Positions 34,638-48,412 of a stretch of DNA of 64,000 nt are shown piece after piece. The notes beneath the pieces are model-generated. The model ran no database searches. It was given only the letters and a program-made list of their open reading frames with translations, and had not been told where the DNA came from. The DNA lies in NCBI RefSeq assembly GCF_000208865.1, contig NC_018393.1, forward strand, positions 3,180,714 through 3,244,713, in the 5' to 3' direction. The translations under genes were made by a program, and so were the position numbers. The first letter of the stretch is position 1. Every line of letters begins with the position of its first letter. The stretch comes from Neospora caninum Liverpool (Eukaryota > Apicomplexa > Conoidasida > Eucoccidiorida > Sarcocystidae).

Positions 34638-37600
34638 TCACGGTCTGTCGAAAGAGCTGTTATCTCGACAGAAACTGCCGGCCCGCAGAGAAGAACTCCC
34701 GAGGAGCAAAGCTGCCGCAGCGTCTTTGATCTTCTGTACATCCTGCTGCAAGGCACGCTTCTCGCCGAGCACGCGCTCCAGATCCGCGGTCTTCTCAGAG
34801 AGAGATGCTTGCAGAGTCTGCGTCAGAACATACACCGGAGACGCACCCAGTTCTCTGAAGGGTATCAAAGTTCTCTCATCCCGACGAGCTGAGGGTGTCT
34901 TCCCTGGTGCCCCGATCTGTCAGAGGAATGCGGAAGGGCGAAGAGGAGCGCGCGTTCGAGCAAGTGCGGAAGCACACGTCGTACAGATGCTCCGCCATCT
35001 GCAGAAGGCTCGGAACGAGGCGTTTTCCAAAAGTGCAAGCGACGTGCGATCGACGGCACGGCAGGCCGACTTGTCGAAGAACTTCCCAGGTCGATCGAAT
35101 GCCCCCGTCGGTTGCATGCACAAACCAGCCTCACGCAGCTGGGTGCACGGCAGGGGCGGGAAAAGGAGACCAAGACTCACTTGGATCCGCTCGTGCTGCG
35201 CCTTGACCGCCCGCGCGAGAAGCCGTTTGTCGTTTTGCAGGAGTTCGACCTTCTTCTCCATCTCCTCGAGACCTAAAAAATGGGGAATCTAGAAACGCAG
35301 TCGCGTGTCTCCGGAAACGTGAGGGAGCACGAACGCTGCAGTCGGCGGCTGAACGCGCATAAAGTGGCTTCACTCAGGGGAGACTCCTCTCTCCACTTCC
35401 TTCCGTTCGTTTCACAGTATGTGTGTCAAAAGAACCCGCGGGCCGCATTCAAACAGAAGAGGGACGACTGATTCTCCCCGTTCGCAGATCCAGCAAAGGT
35501 TCTAACATTCCAGCTGTCGGTGCTTTCCCACGAGGCACAGGTTGTGTTTTTTGACTCGCGCGTCAAGTCCACCAAAAACAGCAGGTGTATATACACCTGT
35601 CGTGGAGTCTCCCGCTGCGAGCTGCCCGTAGCACGCCCTTGCGTGGGCACACACATGGCGGCTCTACGAAATACACAAGAGAGTCTCGTGGCTAAATGGT
35701 CAAGAGGCTGCTTTGGGCCTTTTCGAGGCTCTTGTCTTTGCACGTGAGTGTTGCTGTTTCCTACTCGGGCTCTGGTCTTCCGCTGGGTCGGCCCCGGAGG
35801 TTGACACCCGGCTTGTTGCAGTCTCGCTGCCTTCCCCTGCGCTTTGGGACGAGGCACAGAGCGAGAGCGAACCGGCGTGGATGTTCAGGAGCTGCTCCGT
35901 CTGCTCCTGCATGAGCGCTGACGCTTTCGCTTTTGCGTCTTCGGCGCTGGTCGCGCTGTAGATGACTCGAAGCATGCGCTGGGTCCATTCGAGAGACCAG
36001 AACTCGACAGTAACACTCAGACCTGCGCCTGCGTTTCCCAACGAGCCGGCACTCGCGGTTGGGGCCGTCGCATCTCTTCCGCTCCAGTCGAGTCGCGGGT
36101 TCCTTCGCAGCTCCTCGGGGGCCGTCGCCCTCTTGTCCGACGGGGCGGCCGCACACGAACCGTCCGTCGCGCGCGAGAACACGGCGGAAGCAGCCGGAGA
36201 CGGGGAAGACGCTGGCGCGGCCTCGCCAGCCGAGACTGAACTCTCGACAGATTTGAGGAACGAAGAAGATAAATCACAGAGACGCGGAGACGAAGCTCGT
36301 GGCCGATTTACAACTGCATGCACGCATGCACGCACGCAAACCAGCAAACGATTTCAGACACAAAAGGAGCGGGCTTCGGTTCGCAAACCCCGATTGACCC
36401 CTTCGGTATACCTTTTTACTTGGCTAGTCGTGTTCCCTTTTTTGACCCGTCTTCCGAGCCGGTGCACTCTGCATGAGGCCACCGACAACGGGCTGCTCCG
36501 GGGAGTTCAAAGGCATACGCCCGAGAAGGAATCCGTGGTCACGAGCACAGTGAGTACGCCAGGAAACCGCTCAAGAGCTCGTCACGAAACGGTTAACGTG
36601 ACAGGTGTTCACTCTCAGTCCCGCATGTGAACAGGTCCGCGTTGTGCGGCGCCTTAAACTGCCAAGTGTATATACTCGATAAGAAACTCCACTCTTCTGG
36701 CGTGTGCACCTCACCGTCCTCGCCTTCCATCTGTCTCTTCCGACTGGCGGGTCGCCACGAAAGAGCCTGCTCGCAGTCTGCGTTCTCCGGCATAGCAGAG
36801 CAAACAGGCTCTCGCCCTGGCCAGCTTCCACTGGGGCCGTCGCGGTGTAGCTCGCCTCCTCCATTCGCGAGCTGTCGAACTCGCGTGCTCGAGACCCTTG
36901 CGCTTCCACTCGTGCCTCCTCGCGACGAGGACGTTGTGTCGCTGACAACCTGGACCAGCTGTCGCGCGTGAGCCAAGTTGTTCTCTGCCGTTTCCAGCAG
37001 CGAAATGATGAGCTGTGAACAGAGGAAACGCCGCAGCGTCACACAGACTCCCTCGTGACTCCCAGCCGCCAGAGGCCAAGAAAAGAATATGAAGGGACAG
37101 ATGTTTTGCGGACGCTGCACACGTCTCAACACGCATGCGCGTATGGCACCAACAGGCGCGAGGAAATCGCGAGTAGGTTCCCCTATGTGTGCCTGGTTTC
37201 CCCGTCTCCTTTCGCGTACTTCTCTCAGTCATTATCGACACTTTTCCAGTATGACTGCCTTTTTCTGTTCTCTGGTGTTAAGCCTTTCTTGGGCCGTGTT
37301 GGGAGTCTCGTTCCTGACTCCTTCCCAGACAGAAAAACCAAACGTTTGCCTGGTGCACACGAGCAGTGGGCCGGGGGAGACAAAGGGTCGTGCCGTGTTG
37401 ACGCAGCACGTTCCTGACGCTCGAGCTCATATCATCAGCCTTAATCTCCGTGGGGTTCTGTTTTGACGGTGTGTCTTGCTACAGAAAAAGTCTCCCTTCT
37501 CACCGCGAAATCGAACAGATCCGAGACACGGCTGACAGCGCGACGGTTCAGTGTGCACAAACGTGAGGCAACGGACGAACGGAAGAGAGAGAAACTTACG

Positions 37601-38646
37601 CCTTGGTGGATGCAGGGGAATTCCTCGGAAAGCTGTCGAAGATTTCTTTCAAAGGTTTCGGGTCTGTTGGGGCCGTCGATGCAAATGATCCGGCTCGAAG
37701 ATTGATGCGGTTGCCACGTGCTTTGCATCGTCGGGAGAGAAGCTCCTTCGCCCCGATCCTTTGCGTCCAGGTCTCCGTGGCCTTTCCCTTCATCCCCTGT
37801 TCCGCCTTCTTCATGTTGGCTGCAAGAGCAGTAACAGCACGAGCAGCAGTCATGGCTGATCTCGGACGTGGGAGAAGTCAAGCTTTCTGTTCGACTTCCC
37901 TCGTCGCAATCGCCAGTCCGTTTCCGATCGCTCTCGCCTTCCTCAAAAGCGTGTTTCGCGGAGACTGCCTCTTCTCTTGGCATCGGCGTCTCGCGACATC
38001 GGCAGCAGAGAACAGAGGATCGCCGGCATCGCTTCGCCAACTGGGCGACCTTCCAGTTTGCCTCTGTGGAGTCGCTGCTGGGCTCCTCGAGTCTCGAAGA
38101 CGCAGCCCTCTCTTGGGACAGATCAGTGGCCTCCCGCTCGAGTCCATGGTGCTCAAGACGCGTGTCAGGCCGTTCCTGGTGTGCGCTGCAGCTCTGAGAA
38201 ACGAGACTCATCTCGCCCTCCTCCGTCTGCATGCGCGCTGCCACGGGCACGCCACCGCCCTGGTCCCGACTCTCGCGACTTGGTAGAGGCGCCTGGACCT
38301 CCCGCGCCCCGCACACCCTTGCCAGAGACGTTTCCGAGGACATCTTCGTGCCCCGAAAAAGAAAAGACGGAGCGGGGACGGCGCCTGGTGACGTCGTCTG
38401 CGGGTCTGAGCCGAGTACCGTCCGGTGTTGTGCGGCTTGTTGGAACTCCCGCGACAAAGTGTTGCGGCGCGCCGCGCTATCCAACTGAAACGCTCTGTGG
38501 GGATCTCTGGAGCCGACCAGCTCGAAACTGCCTGGGCGAAGCATATGCAAACCTGCCGAAGGCCCTCCCTGCTTCCCGTCACCTACTGGACGTATGTTTC
38601 CCTCGCACGGCAACTCGTGGGTCGTCCGGCAGTCCCCGTCGGCCAT
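34638..38646 (-). CDS. CUE-like domain and coiled-coil protein, five exons
   Basis: Exons (minus): 38646-37600, 37012-36613, 36313-35765, 35272-35181, 34916-34638. Together they give 789 codons with consistent phases. The splice between exons 1 and 2 (donor GTAAGT, acceptor TTCACAG) creates LRQLSEEFPCIHQG joined to LIISLLETAENNLAHARQLV. This has the spacing of a CUE ubiquitin-binding helix bundle (FP motif, then LL, then a small acidic/Asn-rich turn and a third helix). The C-terminus is coiled coil (EKKVELLQNDKRLLARAVKA; LEEVL-type heptads around 34750). Exon 1 is Ser/Glu-rich with a Cys cluster (CCSCCYCSCS). The ATG at 38646 has ACCATGG context; an upstream ATG at 38805 would add 53 UTR-like residues. 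A role in ubiquitin recognition is inference from the motif. Confidence 0.62.
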
Positions 38647-41600
38647 GGTTCTGGTCAGGACACCCTTTTCGGTGCGAGGCTCAGTAGTTGGGATAAGACA
38701 AAGAGAAGAGTGGCCGGCTTTAAAATTGGTGGAAAACGAACATCGCCGAGGCGACAAAGCCACAGGATACGGATGGGCGGTTGGTACGCTTTGCGAATTT
38801 GTCAACGCGTTGTGGACTGCACACGCTAAAGCGCATGCGGACCTCCAGCAGGAAAAAAAACAAGGGTCCCGGAAAAAAGCTGGTCTCTGCCGTGTAACAG
38901 ATGCGGCTCAAGCAAACCACCCGAGACAACCACCGAAAGATACGCCAACGGGGAAGAGTGGCTTCTCACGAGATGAACCTGGAAACAAGTGAGCCAGGTG
39001 TATGTACAGGTGATGTGAGAAAGGGGGCTGCGCTACCTAAAGACATCCACAAAAAGTCGAGTGGTATGGTGTTTCCTCTGCCCAGAGACAGCTCCGTTTG
39101 GCACTTTCTCAGATGAAACACCGTAGAAACGAGGACTCGACAAAAAATCAGGACGGAGACGCCAGGATCCCTTCTAGAGGTCGTCATGCAGAAGCAACCC
39201 TGTGGAAGCGGAACCTCGAGATTCCGCCATTCCTGTAGTCGCAGGCAGAGCAGAAAACCAGACACCGTGCCGCCTCTTGGGAAGCGGAAACAGGAAAGAC
39301 ATTACAACGGAGACGACGCTCTCGAAGGAGGGCGAGGAGAATCAAAGTGTAGAGTCAGCGGAAAAGGTTCGGCCAGGTCCAATGGAAAAACCTACATGAA
39401 GAAATGCAGCTGTCGAAAAGAAAAAAGTAAATGTAAGGACGGAGCAAAGGCTGTGTTAGTGAGGCTGAAGAGGATCGTCCCTATGTGGTGCGGCCATATC
39501 GGACGCTCGAAAATTTGCAACAGCGTAACGCCAGTGAACCCTAGAAATGGACCAGGATCTCTTCGATTTCAGCTAGTTCGTATGAACACTGCAAGGAAAC
39601 ATCTGGGTGAATTTGAGGGGTTTTTTGAATTTCCAGCGGCCGGCAAGCGGCCCATCGTAGCGCATGCACGCGTTGCTCGTCCCTTCTTTGCCATGACTCA
39701 AACTGCGAGAGGACTCGCGCCGGCTTGCAGAGATCAAAATTTGCGGCTTGTAGGGGTCGACGTAACATAAGTAAAATAAGAACAGGACAACGTAGAAGAC
39801 GCGAACGAGCTGAGAGAAGCACCAAGTCATACGCGCATTTGTCAAGGACCGGGAATCTGGGGCAGAACTGGACGCTCAAGGAACCCCCTGTCCAACAGAT
39901 CCAGTCACACCCACGAACGACGAGGCTTGGGACTGTGAGGCAGTCGTGTTTGACTTCCAATATAGATATGTGCATATGTCTGTCCTATGCAATATAGTGT
40001 TGTTAAGTCTAACAATGGGTGTGATTCTCCGGACACTAGTGAATCAGTTAGCTTTCGTTTGATGACAAGGGTGTGTGTTGCGGTCCGGCACACTACCTCA
40101 GGTTGAGCAACGGGCGAAAGCCGTCCAATACTGTCAGAACATGTAGGCACGCACTATTTGAAATGAGCAATTAATCAAAGAATCATGAGGCTGTCTATTC
40201 AGAGTTGGCCAGCAAAGTGTACCAAATGTGAGTTCGTTGGGGCATGACACAGGCAAAAGAAACAGGAAAAAGCGTGGCTTCCGCACCAAGCTGGATCACA
40301 AGTCACTTTTTTCGTCTATTCTCATTCGGCGCAGTGGGCGTGTCATGTCGGATCGTCGAAAGTGCTAATGGCATTTTTATGATACCTCATCTCCTTAGTG
40401 GTTCGATCTACTGAGACAGGAAATTGTGAGACGGAAGGGCAAGGGTCAAGGGTGTGAACAGCAGATCGCGTTGTCTGTCTGATAATAGAGCAGTGACATA
40501 ATTCCACAAGCGGCAGCCAAGAAGCAGAAATGTCATAGGAATGCAGCGTATCCTGCTACAGTGCCCTTTGTTTTTCATGTTTCCCACTTCAGTGGCATAT
40601 CCCCTCTCCGTCCGTTCTCACTCGCAGAACTCGCTCCCTACTGCCTGCTCACAGAGTTTGATATCCATAGGCTACCGTGCCGGCGATCATTTCGACTGTC
40701 CCAACAACTTGTTGCTGGTTATGAGCAATTACGTTCTGCTAATCAGTTGCCACGTTTCACTCAGGTCGAGCAGCCGGTGTGTTGCCCTTGGGAAAGGGAA
40801 GATCTGACGCGCGGCGGTTCAGTGTTCGAGCTCTCTTGGTTCTATGGACGTCTGAGATACTGGAACGCAATTAGTTTCCGCGAGTGCGGCATGTTCATCG
40901 GCTAAACATTGGGCAGCAAATGTCCTCCAGAAGTGATCTTGCACACAGAGAAAGAGAATCTCGTTGTAACGTCGAACGACAAAGAGAGTCAACGCGGTGC
41001 GCACACGAGATTATCGTACTAAAGTGTAGGGCTGCATAGACATATATATATATATATATATATATGCGCGAGAAGGGCCCTCGAAGTTAAAGCATGGGTC
41101 GGATCGCTCTAGCTCCCTCACAGAACTACCACGGTGGCTGTTTGCTCCTATTGTGGCAGAGCGGCATATCCCACCATAGTACGCGGCACCGTACTACCGC
41201 TTCTATTGAATATCCAGCTATTTTCGCGTTCTATTCATGGCCAGGACCAATGTAGTCATGTTATCATTGTGCCAATTGAGCTTACGCGCTATTTTTTCGG
41301 CTCCCACAAACACTGCTAGGACGGTCTTCCCAATAGCGGGTTGCTCCGTTAGTCAAATAGTTTTCGGTTGTTGTTTTCCCATGTAGCTGCGGAGACGCTA
41401 ATCTGTCAGGAAATGATGTCGCCAGTCTTTTACGCGGCAACACAGTGTACAAAACCGGAACAACAGAAGAGTAGCGAAACCACGAAAATATGGGCATCAG
41501 TGTGTTTTGTTTTGTGCGTTTTTTCTGAGAAATGCAGGAGAAAAAATAGCCTCATAGATTGCCTACCTCTGAGTAAGGCCTCTTATTTACCGCGTGCAAA

Positions 41601-42519
41601 CGGTAGACCATCGCACTGGGAAAACTTACCGCCTCTTGCTCGAATGGCGGAGGCCACCTGTGGGCGCCCCTGCTGAGCTGTTCGTGCTGCGTCTGAATCA
41701 GTTCTGGTGAATTGTTGGTTTCACTCAAAGTAACACATTTCTGATCAGGAAGCCGCTGCTGTACATCCAAGACCCCTCCTCGCATTCCACCCCAAAAATG
41801 AAGATGCCAAACGACGTGACTTTTCATGGACAGTAGCAAAGACGCAAGTATACGTGGGTTTTGTAGCTACGGTGACAAGAACTACCGCTGCCGCAGTCCA
41901 CTATTTCTGAGATTCGACCTCCCTTGCCTTACATCACGAATTTCCCTGATTGAGAAGGAGATGGCGTTGTCACCGGTTTGCATGCTAACAGAGCTACGAA
42001 ATCTGCATCGGCCGGCACTTTCGCGTTCTGGCAACCTGCTGCTACGCTTGTTTCACTACGGGAGCAAAACCTCCTCTGCGATGTTGCATGTTTGTATCTG
42101 TCTCTCTCTGATTATAAAAGAATAGATAGATGAAAGCCTACACGCCTATATCAATGTGAAAAGAATCAAATAGTTTTTCCCCTATGAGTACGAGGGATTT
42201 TTTTCATATTTGAGTTCCGCTTGTATACATAGGCATGTGTGCATATGTGCATATGTCTCTGGAGCCTAAAGGAGCAAGTACCACTGCAGGGTTGGGCGTT
42301 TGCTGGCAAGCAGCTTGTTTTTGCTTTCGGCTACCTAAAGGGTGGAAACGCCACCGGAGCAGTGGATTTTTAAGTTGCCTCGTTCATTTGAACATATCTC
42401 TCTGCTTCAACCACCGTCACTGTGTGGCCACTTGAGAGTGGTGAGAGCGAGTGCTCCGTTGCATTAAACTAGTTTCATCTGTGGTGTTTTTCAAACAACA
42501 GCATATCAAATCTGGTAAT
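38647..42519. other. Long gene-free stretch
   Basis: Nearly 4 kb between the divergent CUE-like and MORN genes. A 194-codon frame at 39186-39770 is Lys/Arg/Ser-rich without domain or splice support and I do not call it a gene. A TA dinucleotide microsatellite sits at 41042-41065. Nothing else recognised. Confidence 0.5.
41042..41065. repeat. (TA)n microsatellite
   Basis: An uninterrupted run of twelve AT dinucleotides in intergenic sequence. Confidence 0.95.
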
Positions 42520-44449
42520 ATGGGAGCTGTGTTAGGAACCCTATGCACAACAGGGGCATTGCCATACATGTCTCCTGGTCCCTTAGCGCTCTGCAGCTCA
42601 GAGCCGAATAAAATGGAGGAGGCTCGAGGGAAGTCCCACTCTGAATCCAAGTCAGCATCGTTAAAGAAACAGAGAGCAACGTCCAAAAGCAGCTTCCGGC
42701 CTTCTTGTAGCGCATCCTCTACATCAGGGGATGACGATTTACGGCTTACGAAGAAAACTCGGCATTTCAGAGGCAAGCAGAACCAGCCCCGGCATACTGA
42801 ACGTGTGGACGAGAGAGATGGAAGAAGTGCAAAAGAAAAAACCAACGATAATAATGGGGCAGAGGGGGCAGACGCGAAACGCTGGGGCAGGAGGGAACAA
42901 AACAGCGATTCGCCGGCGAATGTGAGCCGCATCCGAAGCGACTTGCTCACCGAAATGGAGTCGCATCGAGAGGATAGAGAAATCTTTCAGGCAACAACTG
43001 TGCCATCCTATTTCCTAGCCGAGGTCCTCGAGACAAGGAAAATGAAAAACACTAAATCAGCTAACGTCGAAGTCCGCCCTCCTCACAAGTTTGCATCGGG
43101 TCAGCGCCCCTGGCCACATTAAGGTCAGAACTAATAATGCCACAAAAGACTTCGTTACTCCAGCTAGCATAGATTAAGCACTTTGATAAACCTTTTCTCT
43201 CAGCAAAGTGGAATATGCGAACCGCGGTAACCACATGCACTGTCATCCTTGTCCTCTACAGACGTGTTTTTCCACGTGCGTCGTGCAGTACGTATGTACT
43301 ACACAAGTGCATGCAGGCACACGATGCATCCCTCTGTATGTAAGCGTACCGTACGTATCTCCTTACCCCTATGAATATTCGTATATATATAGATGGGCAT
43401 GTCCAGAACAGGGGACTGCACATGTAAGGTGTTCTCGGGACCTGACACTCGAGAACCAAGACAAAAAACACTCTGTTGCACCAGCAACTGGCCAGGTGTG
43501 GAATGACCTAAATGGGTACGTTTGGCGTGTCAAATTGAGGGGGGGAAATATTTAGCTCGTTGGCCGATAGTGGAAGCGCATTGGCAACCGGTTTCAGAAT
43601 CTGTGGATCTACTTAGGATTCAACGTCGACCGATCTCCTGGTCGGTATTACGGTTGAATCGTCTGCCGGTGTGGACAGCCATGTGTGGGCATTGAAACGA
43701 CATCACCCAACCAACGGTTCATTAGCGCTGAGCTCTGACAACACCCGGTTGCTGCGCATTCTCAGTGGATGTGATGTGCAAAACTGTTGGACGCCACCAG
43801 TCTGTCTTCCCCCGTTCAATCATTCCAGCTGTTTTTTAGCACCATTGAGATCCGCCTATTGTTCGCCATCATGATATTGCCACTCCAGGTGGATGATAAG
43901 ACGAAAGAAGTTGATGCAACACAGTTCAAGTTGCGTATATACATTCGAATCGCCGTTGTGCGCACACGAAAGGAACGCGAAACATGGAAAGCCATGACGC
44001 GCTGGACACAGCAGTCAATTTACCGTGGAGGCTGCTGTCGCAGAGTAAAGTTCCTTTGCCAGCGTTTTCCCCGGATTACATTCTTAACCCTGAGAGTCCA
44101 GTTTCTTTTCCCCGTGTTGAGTGTCGGAGCGCTTATCTGTCAGTTTTCTGCGTTTGTTCCCCCGGTTCGAAATGCAGGTGCCATTTACGCAGGCAGTTGG
44201 AAAGGGAACAAACGGTCGGGATTGGGGCGCCAAGTTTGGAGGGACGGTACCGTCTACGAGGGAGAGTGGAGAGAGAATTTGCCCTACGGGCGAGGTCGCT
44301 TCGCTCTCGCTAACGGTGACGAATACATCGGCCAGTGGAAGGAGGGACTCGCGTTTGGGGTGGGCATCTTTCAATCCCACTGTGGAATCACGTACGAGGG
44401 AACGTGGGTCAGGCATTCGCAGGTGAGACGTATGACAGACAGACAGACC

Positions 44450-44483
<34 letters not shown>

Positions 44484-46294
44484 AGACACTCGACCACAGG
44501 CGGGTTGACACCAGCCCCAAACCTACCCGACTAGGTCCGTCATAAAGCATGGGAGCCCCAAAGGCAACACAGCGGCGATACAACACTCAATAGCCCCGGT
44601 GTGAAAATGCATTCATTTGTATATGAATTAATGCCCGAACACGCTCAATGAAGTCCAGTCTCTTTACGGGGCGCGTGTGGTACGCTTCACTGACCGACTG
44701 ATAGCGCACGGTATTCTGTCGACCTCAATCCGTCAAAGAAGCAAGGCATACTTATACGTCTATACAAGTGTGCATATTTCCGTGCACTTGCACTCATACT
44801 CACGTAGAAAGCACGTCAGGGCAAACGAATGATAAGTCCCTAAACTCGCCTAACTGATGCAAACTATCAGTTCGCGCCCAGAGAAACTGTGTGACGAAAT
44901 CACGTCTTTCTGTACAGCAGGGTTACGGGGTTGAAACGTCGGACACAGGACATGCGATTTACACAGGGGAGTTCAAGAATGGAGTCAAAGAAGGGCATGG
45001 CTCTCTAAAATGGGATTCTGGCGCGACATATGAGGGCCAGTGGAGCGCAAACAAATGCAATGGCTTTGGCTGCTATCTCGATGCGTCCGGGAACAACACA
45101 TACCACGGCAACTGGAGGAGAGGAGAGATGGATGGGTTTGGAGTCTTTTCGTGGGCCAATGAACGGATCTATGAAGGAGAATATAGGAAGGATGAAAAGG
45201 TGCGAAGGCCACAGAAGAACGTGAACATACAGCTCCACCTCGTTTATGCGTTAGTTGACGAAATTCGAAGCTTGGTGGCCAGAACGTACACGTTCAGCTG
45301 TAGTGTAGCATTTCCAGCTGCAGAGGTGTTTGTGGATTATTGCTTTCCACGTCCGCGCCGCTCGTTGGCAGTTCGATCGGTTTAATTGCCACGCTTGCTG
45401 CATTGGTTGTTCATGCCCACGCGTATGGAATTCTCATCTGAGAAAGATCTTCACGGACGTGTTTTTGGAGCGTTAGGTGGTACTGGAGTCGTTCGGTCAC
45501 GTCCTCTCTCCCAAGGCAAAAATATTGGGGGATTCCCCTGTGTGTTATTTGAACCTAGAGCGGTTGCCGAAATATCTATGTATCAGGGACATGCTTGCGA
45601 ACCCAGACTAGTGCACTCGACGAAGAAGGAATGTCGTGCACTGCAACGCCAGCAGATGTTGGCGAAAGGTGTCAGCATACGACATGAACCGGCAGATGTA
45701 CTCTTGTGCAGCAGCCAACTAGTTCTGGGATCGATGGCCTTTGGGTGCCTTCTCAGGATGGTTTTGGCGTCTTCATATGGGAGGATGGTAAATGTTACAA
45801 AGGGTTCTGGACGAAGGGAAAGCAGGTAAGACCAGAAGCAGTGATCCTTGTAACGAGAGGCTGCCCGCAGTCCCTTCAATTAGCAATGGGGTCTCGCATC
45901 CTTTACAAGTAGCTTCCACACCCATCCCCGATGCGTGCTTCAAGGAGAGTTTCTTGCTCGAAGATCTGCGCGCTTTTTGTAACCCCGTTGTCTCCTCCAC
46001 CTCTGTCTCTCCGTCGTGTTCGTTGCTAGCAAGCGCTGCACCGAAAGAGTGGGTCAGATCTCATACCCAATAGACAATGTATGAAAATATGTCTATATAC
46101 AGGTGTATATTCTGGGTATATATCCATGCATAAAAAAAGGTGCATGTGCATATCCATCCAGGTGTTTGCTTCTTCCTGTGCTCTTCCAGGACGGTCAGGG
46201 GAGATACTATTTGTCGCCCACGGGGCCCTACAAGACCGCAGTGTGGCATAGAGGAAAGCGACTCAGGTGGCTTATTGACGAGTCCACATCATAG
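42520..46294 (+). CDS. MORN-repeat protein with possible N-myristoylation
   Basis: MORN repeats bind membranes or assemble cytoskeletal scaffolds. In coccidians they act in the basal complex and daughter budding, but this gene's job is not known. Exons: 42520-42921, 43889-43934, 44178-44422, 44918-45199, 45757-45825, 46190-46294, totalling 383 codons with consistent phase. About nine MORN units begin at IYAGSWKGNKRSGLG and continue through YEGEWRENLPYGRG, YIGQWKEGLAFGVG, YTGEFKNGVKEGHG, YEGQWSANKCNGFG, YHGNWRRGEMDGFG, YEGEYRKDEKDGFG and YKGFWTKGKQDGQG. The last three splices fall inside repeats and restore them exactly, which confirms those exons. The first exon starts MGAVLGTLC, a candidate myristoylation plus palmitoylation signal, followed by a Ser/Lys/Glu-rich segment. 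Linkage of exons 1 and 2 to the MORN exons is less certain than the rest. Confidence 0.8.
44434..44481. repeat. (GACA)n microsatellite in MORN intron
   Basis: About twelve GACA/ACAG units, one imperfect, beginning a few bases after the splice donor at 44423 of the MORN gene. Confidence 0.9.
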
Positions 46295-48412
46295 TACAGC
46301 ACGTGCGCCTGATATTATGCGATTGGTCATCGCCACCGTCCCAGAGACAGGCATGGATGACCCTATCAGTGTCCAAACCGTACATTTACGACTCGACGAC
46401 ACCGGTAGTAAACAGTCCAACTTCGGTTCGAGACTGATTGTGTCTAGCAGTGGTTACAGCTGTGAAGAAATGGCTGTTTTCGCGTAAACGGCTGCAACGC
46501 TTACGAATCTTAAACCGGACCACTGGCTGTCCAGCTGGCAGGATTCCTCAGGCCTATCACGATATCTATGGCACGGTGCCATGGGACTGGTGAGCGGTCA
46601 CTCGTACGTGTCTTTGTGAACCGGCTGTGAGGCATCAACCTGGTCGATCAGCCCCCCTTGGCCCACTCAAGCGTCTAGCAGAACGCCTGTTCGGCTATGA
46701 CATCGAACACACTGGCCCGTAAGCAAACAGCAGTAACACTACTAGGCGGGAGTCCACTTGTAGGAAAAAGGTGCAACCAGAAATCAACATTGGCAATCAC
46801 TCAAAATCGTCATCGTTTTAGGTTTGGTATTGTTGACACTGCGTCCCCTCCACGACTTTTTGACCTGGTTCAGGCTCCTAAAGTCCACCAAACCCCAACC
46901 CATTCTCACCTGAGTTTTCGGCAACATGGGGGTACATCCCGAAAGACTTCCAAGTACCCAAGTCTTATATACGCTCTGCCAGGTGCACACTATTCTTTTG
47001 GACCTCATTTTGCAGTTTGATGCTTATCCGTCAGTCGAAGAAATTACCTGAGAATGATGTGTGCTACTTCTACTAGAAGCATGTGGCGTCTTGGCCTTCC
47101 CAATAAGGAGATCCAGGTTCCGCCATATAGGGAAGGAAAATCTTCCAGTCCCCCTCCTGTAGATGTTTTACCGGCGGCTACTTTGTGAAGAGGCACTACC
47201 TGAGACAGTTATCCCGGAATGGCATTGTCGCCCTAAAGTACTCGGAACAAAAATTCACTAGTATGCTCTGGACGGCAACCCTCACAAAGCGGTTGCCTTG
47301 GTAGCTCATGCCTACTTACGATCGTCTACGCTGAGGCAATGAAAGGTGGTCACCGAAATACCGTGCTTACACCTCAGGAATTTTTGCCGAAATCAGTCCA
47401 GGTGTCTTCTGCTGCTGTCACTGCACACTCCGCTTCAAGACGAAACAGTTGCCCGAGCAGTCATCAAGAATTCTCACAGTAACTACGGACACAACGCCAA
47501 CGCAACTGTACTGGTCTAGTGTGAAAACAGTGATACTGTATCGGCGTTCTCCCGACAAAAGGTGTCTCGTCCGTGGCGGTGTCGTTGCTGCTGGCCTTGC
47601 CTGAAGACCCAACACGTGAACCCAGTAAACTCCCAGTGCTGCTACAACCACGCACTGTGCATAAGAGTACTACACACAATTCTTGCCAGTCACCGTTTTG
47701 TCGTGTTCGTCCTTCGACGCCTATTCTAGCAACTACGCGGTACGGCGCCAGGCGCGGCTCCGAGGCCTCGACGTATTTCTCCAGCATCTGTCACGGAGTA
47801 AAGTTAGGTACAGTTCAGCCGTCAATCCCCGAATGCACACGACCTTGCATAAGGAATATGTCGAGACACTTTTCAGACCCACCAGATTCCGTCCTTCGCA
47901 GAAACTCAATGTGTTTTTGTGCGTTCCAGACGCCGCGTCTGTTCCTACAAACACTCGGTAGACGTCCGTGCTGGTGCGCCGCGCGCATGCAGTTCCTAAC
48001 GCGTCCCCGCAACTGTTCGTTTGTAGGAATATGTGAGCACAATACGGTTCCAAGGCCTTGCGTTTTCTTCTGGTGTTGCCACTGATCCCGTATCAGTACC
48101 GCACATTCGGTCCTTCTATCCATTGTGTGGCGCGCTGTCATATCGCCGAGTACTTTCATTTCCTGTTTTTCTTCAGCCACCGCCCTACTGTCTCTTCGGG
48201 TCGGTGAGGCAGTCTGTCCTGGCGAGAGGCTCAACAACACTTCTCTTCTAATCCGTGGCGTTCCGGATCGACGACGGTGTCCCTTGCTTTGTGGTTTTCT
48301 CTCCGTAAATACGGATTCTTTCATCGTAATCCCAGCTGTCGTGTCGTTTCACACCAGCACCGGCGAAGTCACCCGAAAGTTTGCCAACGTGGCGCGCCTC
48401 TCGGTTGTCAAC
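46295..48412. other. Intergenic region
   Basis: Downstream of the MORN stop codon and upstream of the QCR9-like start. Short frames only; none could be chained by splice signals. No repeat noticed. Confidence 0.45.

Noticed and set aside
34576..35292. 238-codon plus-strand frame
   Set aside because: Antisense to the coiled-coil exons of the CUE-like gene, whose splice sites and heptads are convincing.
37603..38687. Two plus-strand frames of 227 and 236 codons
   Set aside because: Both are antisense to the first exon of the CUE-like gene, which has an in-phase splice chain.
39186..39770. 194-codon plus-strand frame, Lys/Arg/Cys-rich
   Set aside because: No domain, poor composition for a folded protein and no splice context. 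Kept as intergenic.
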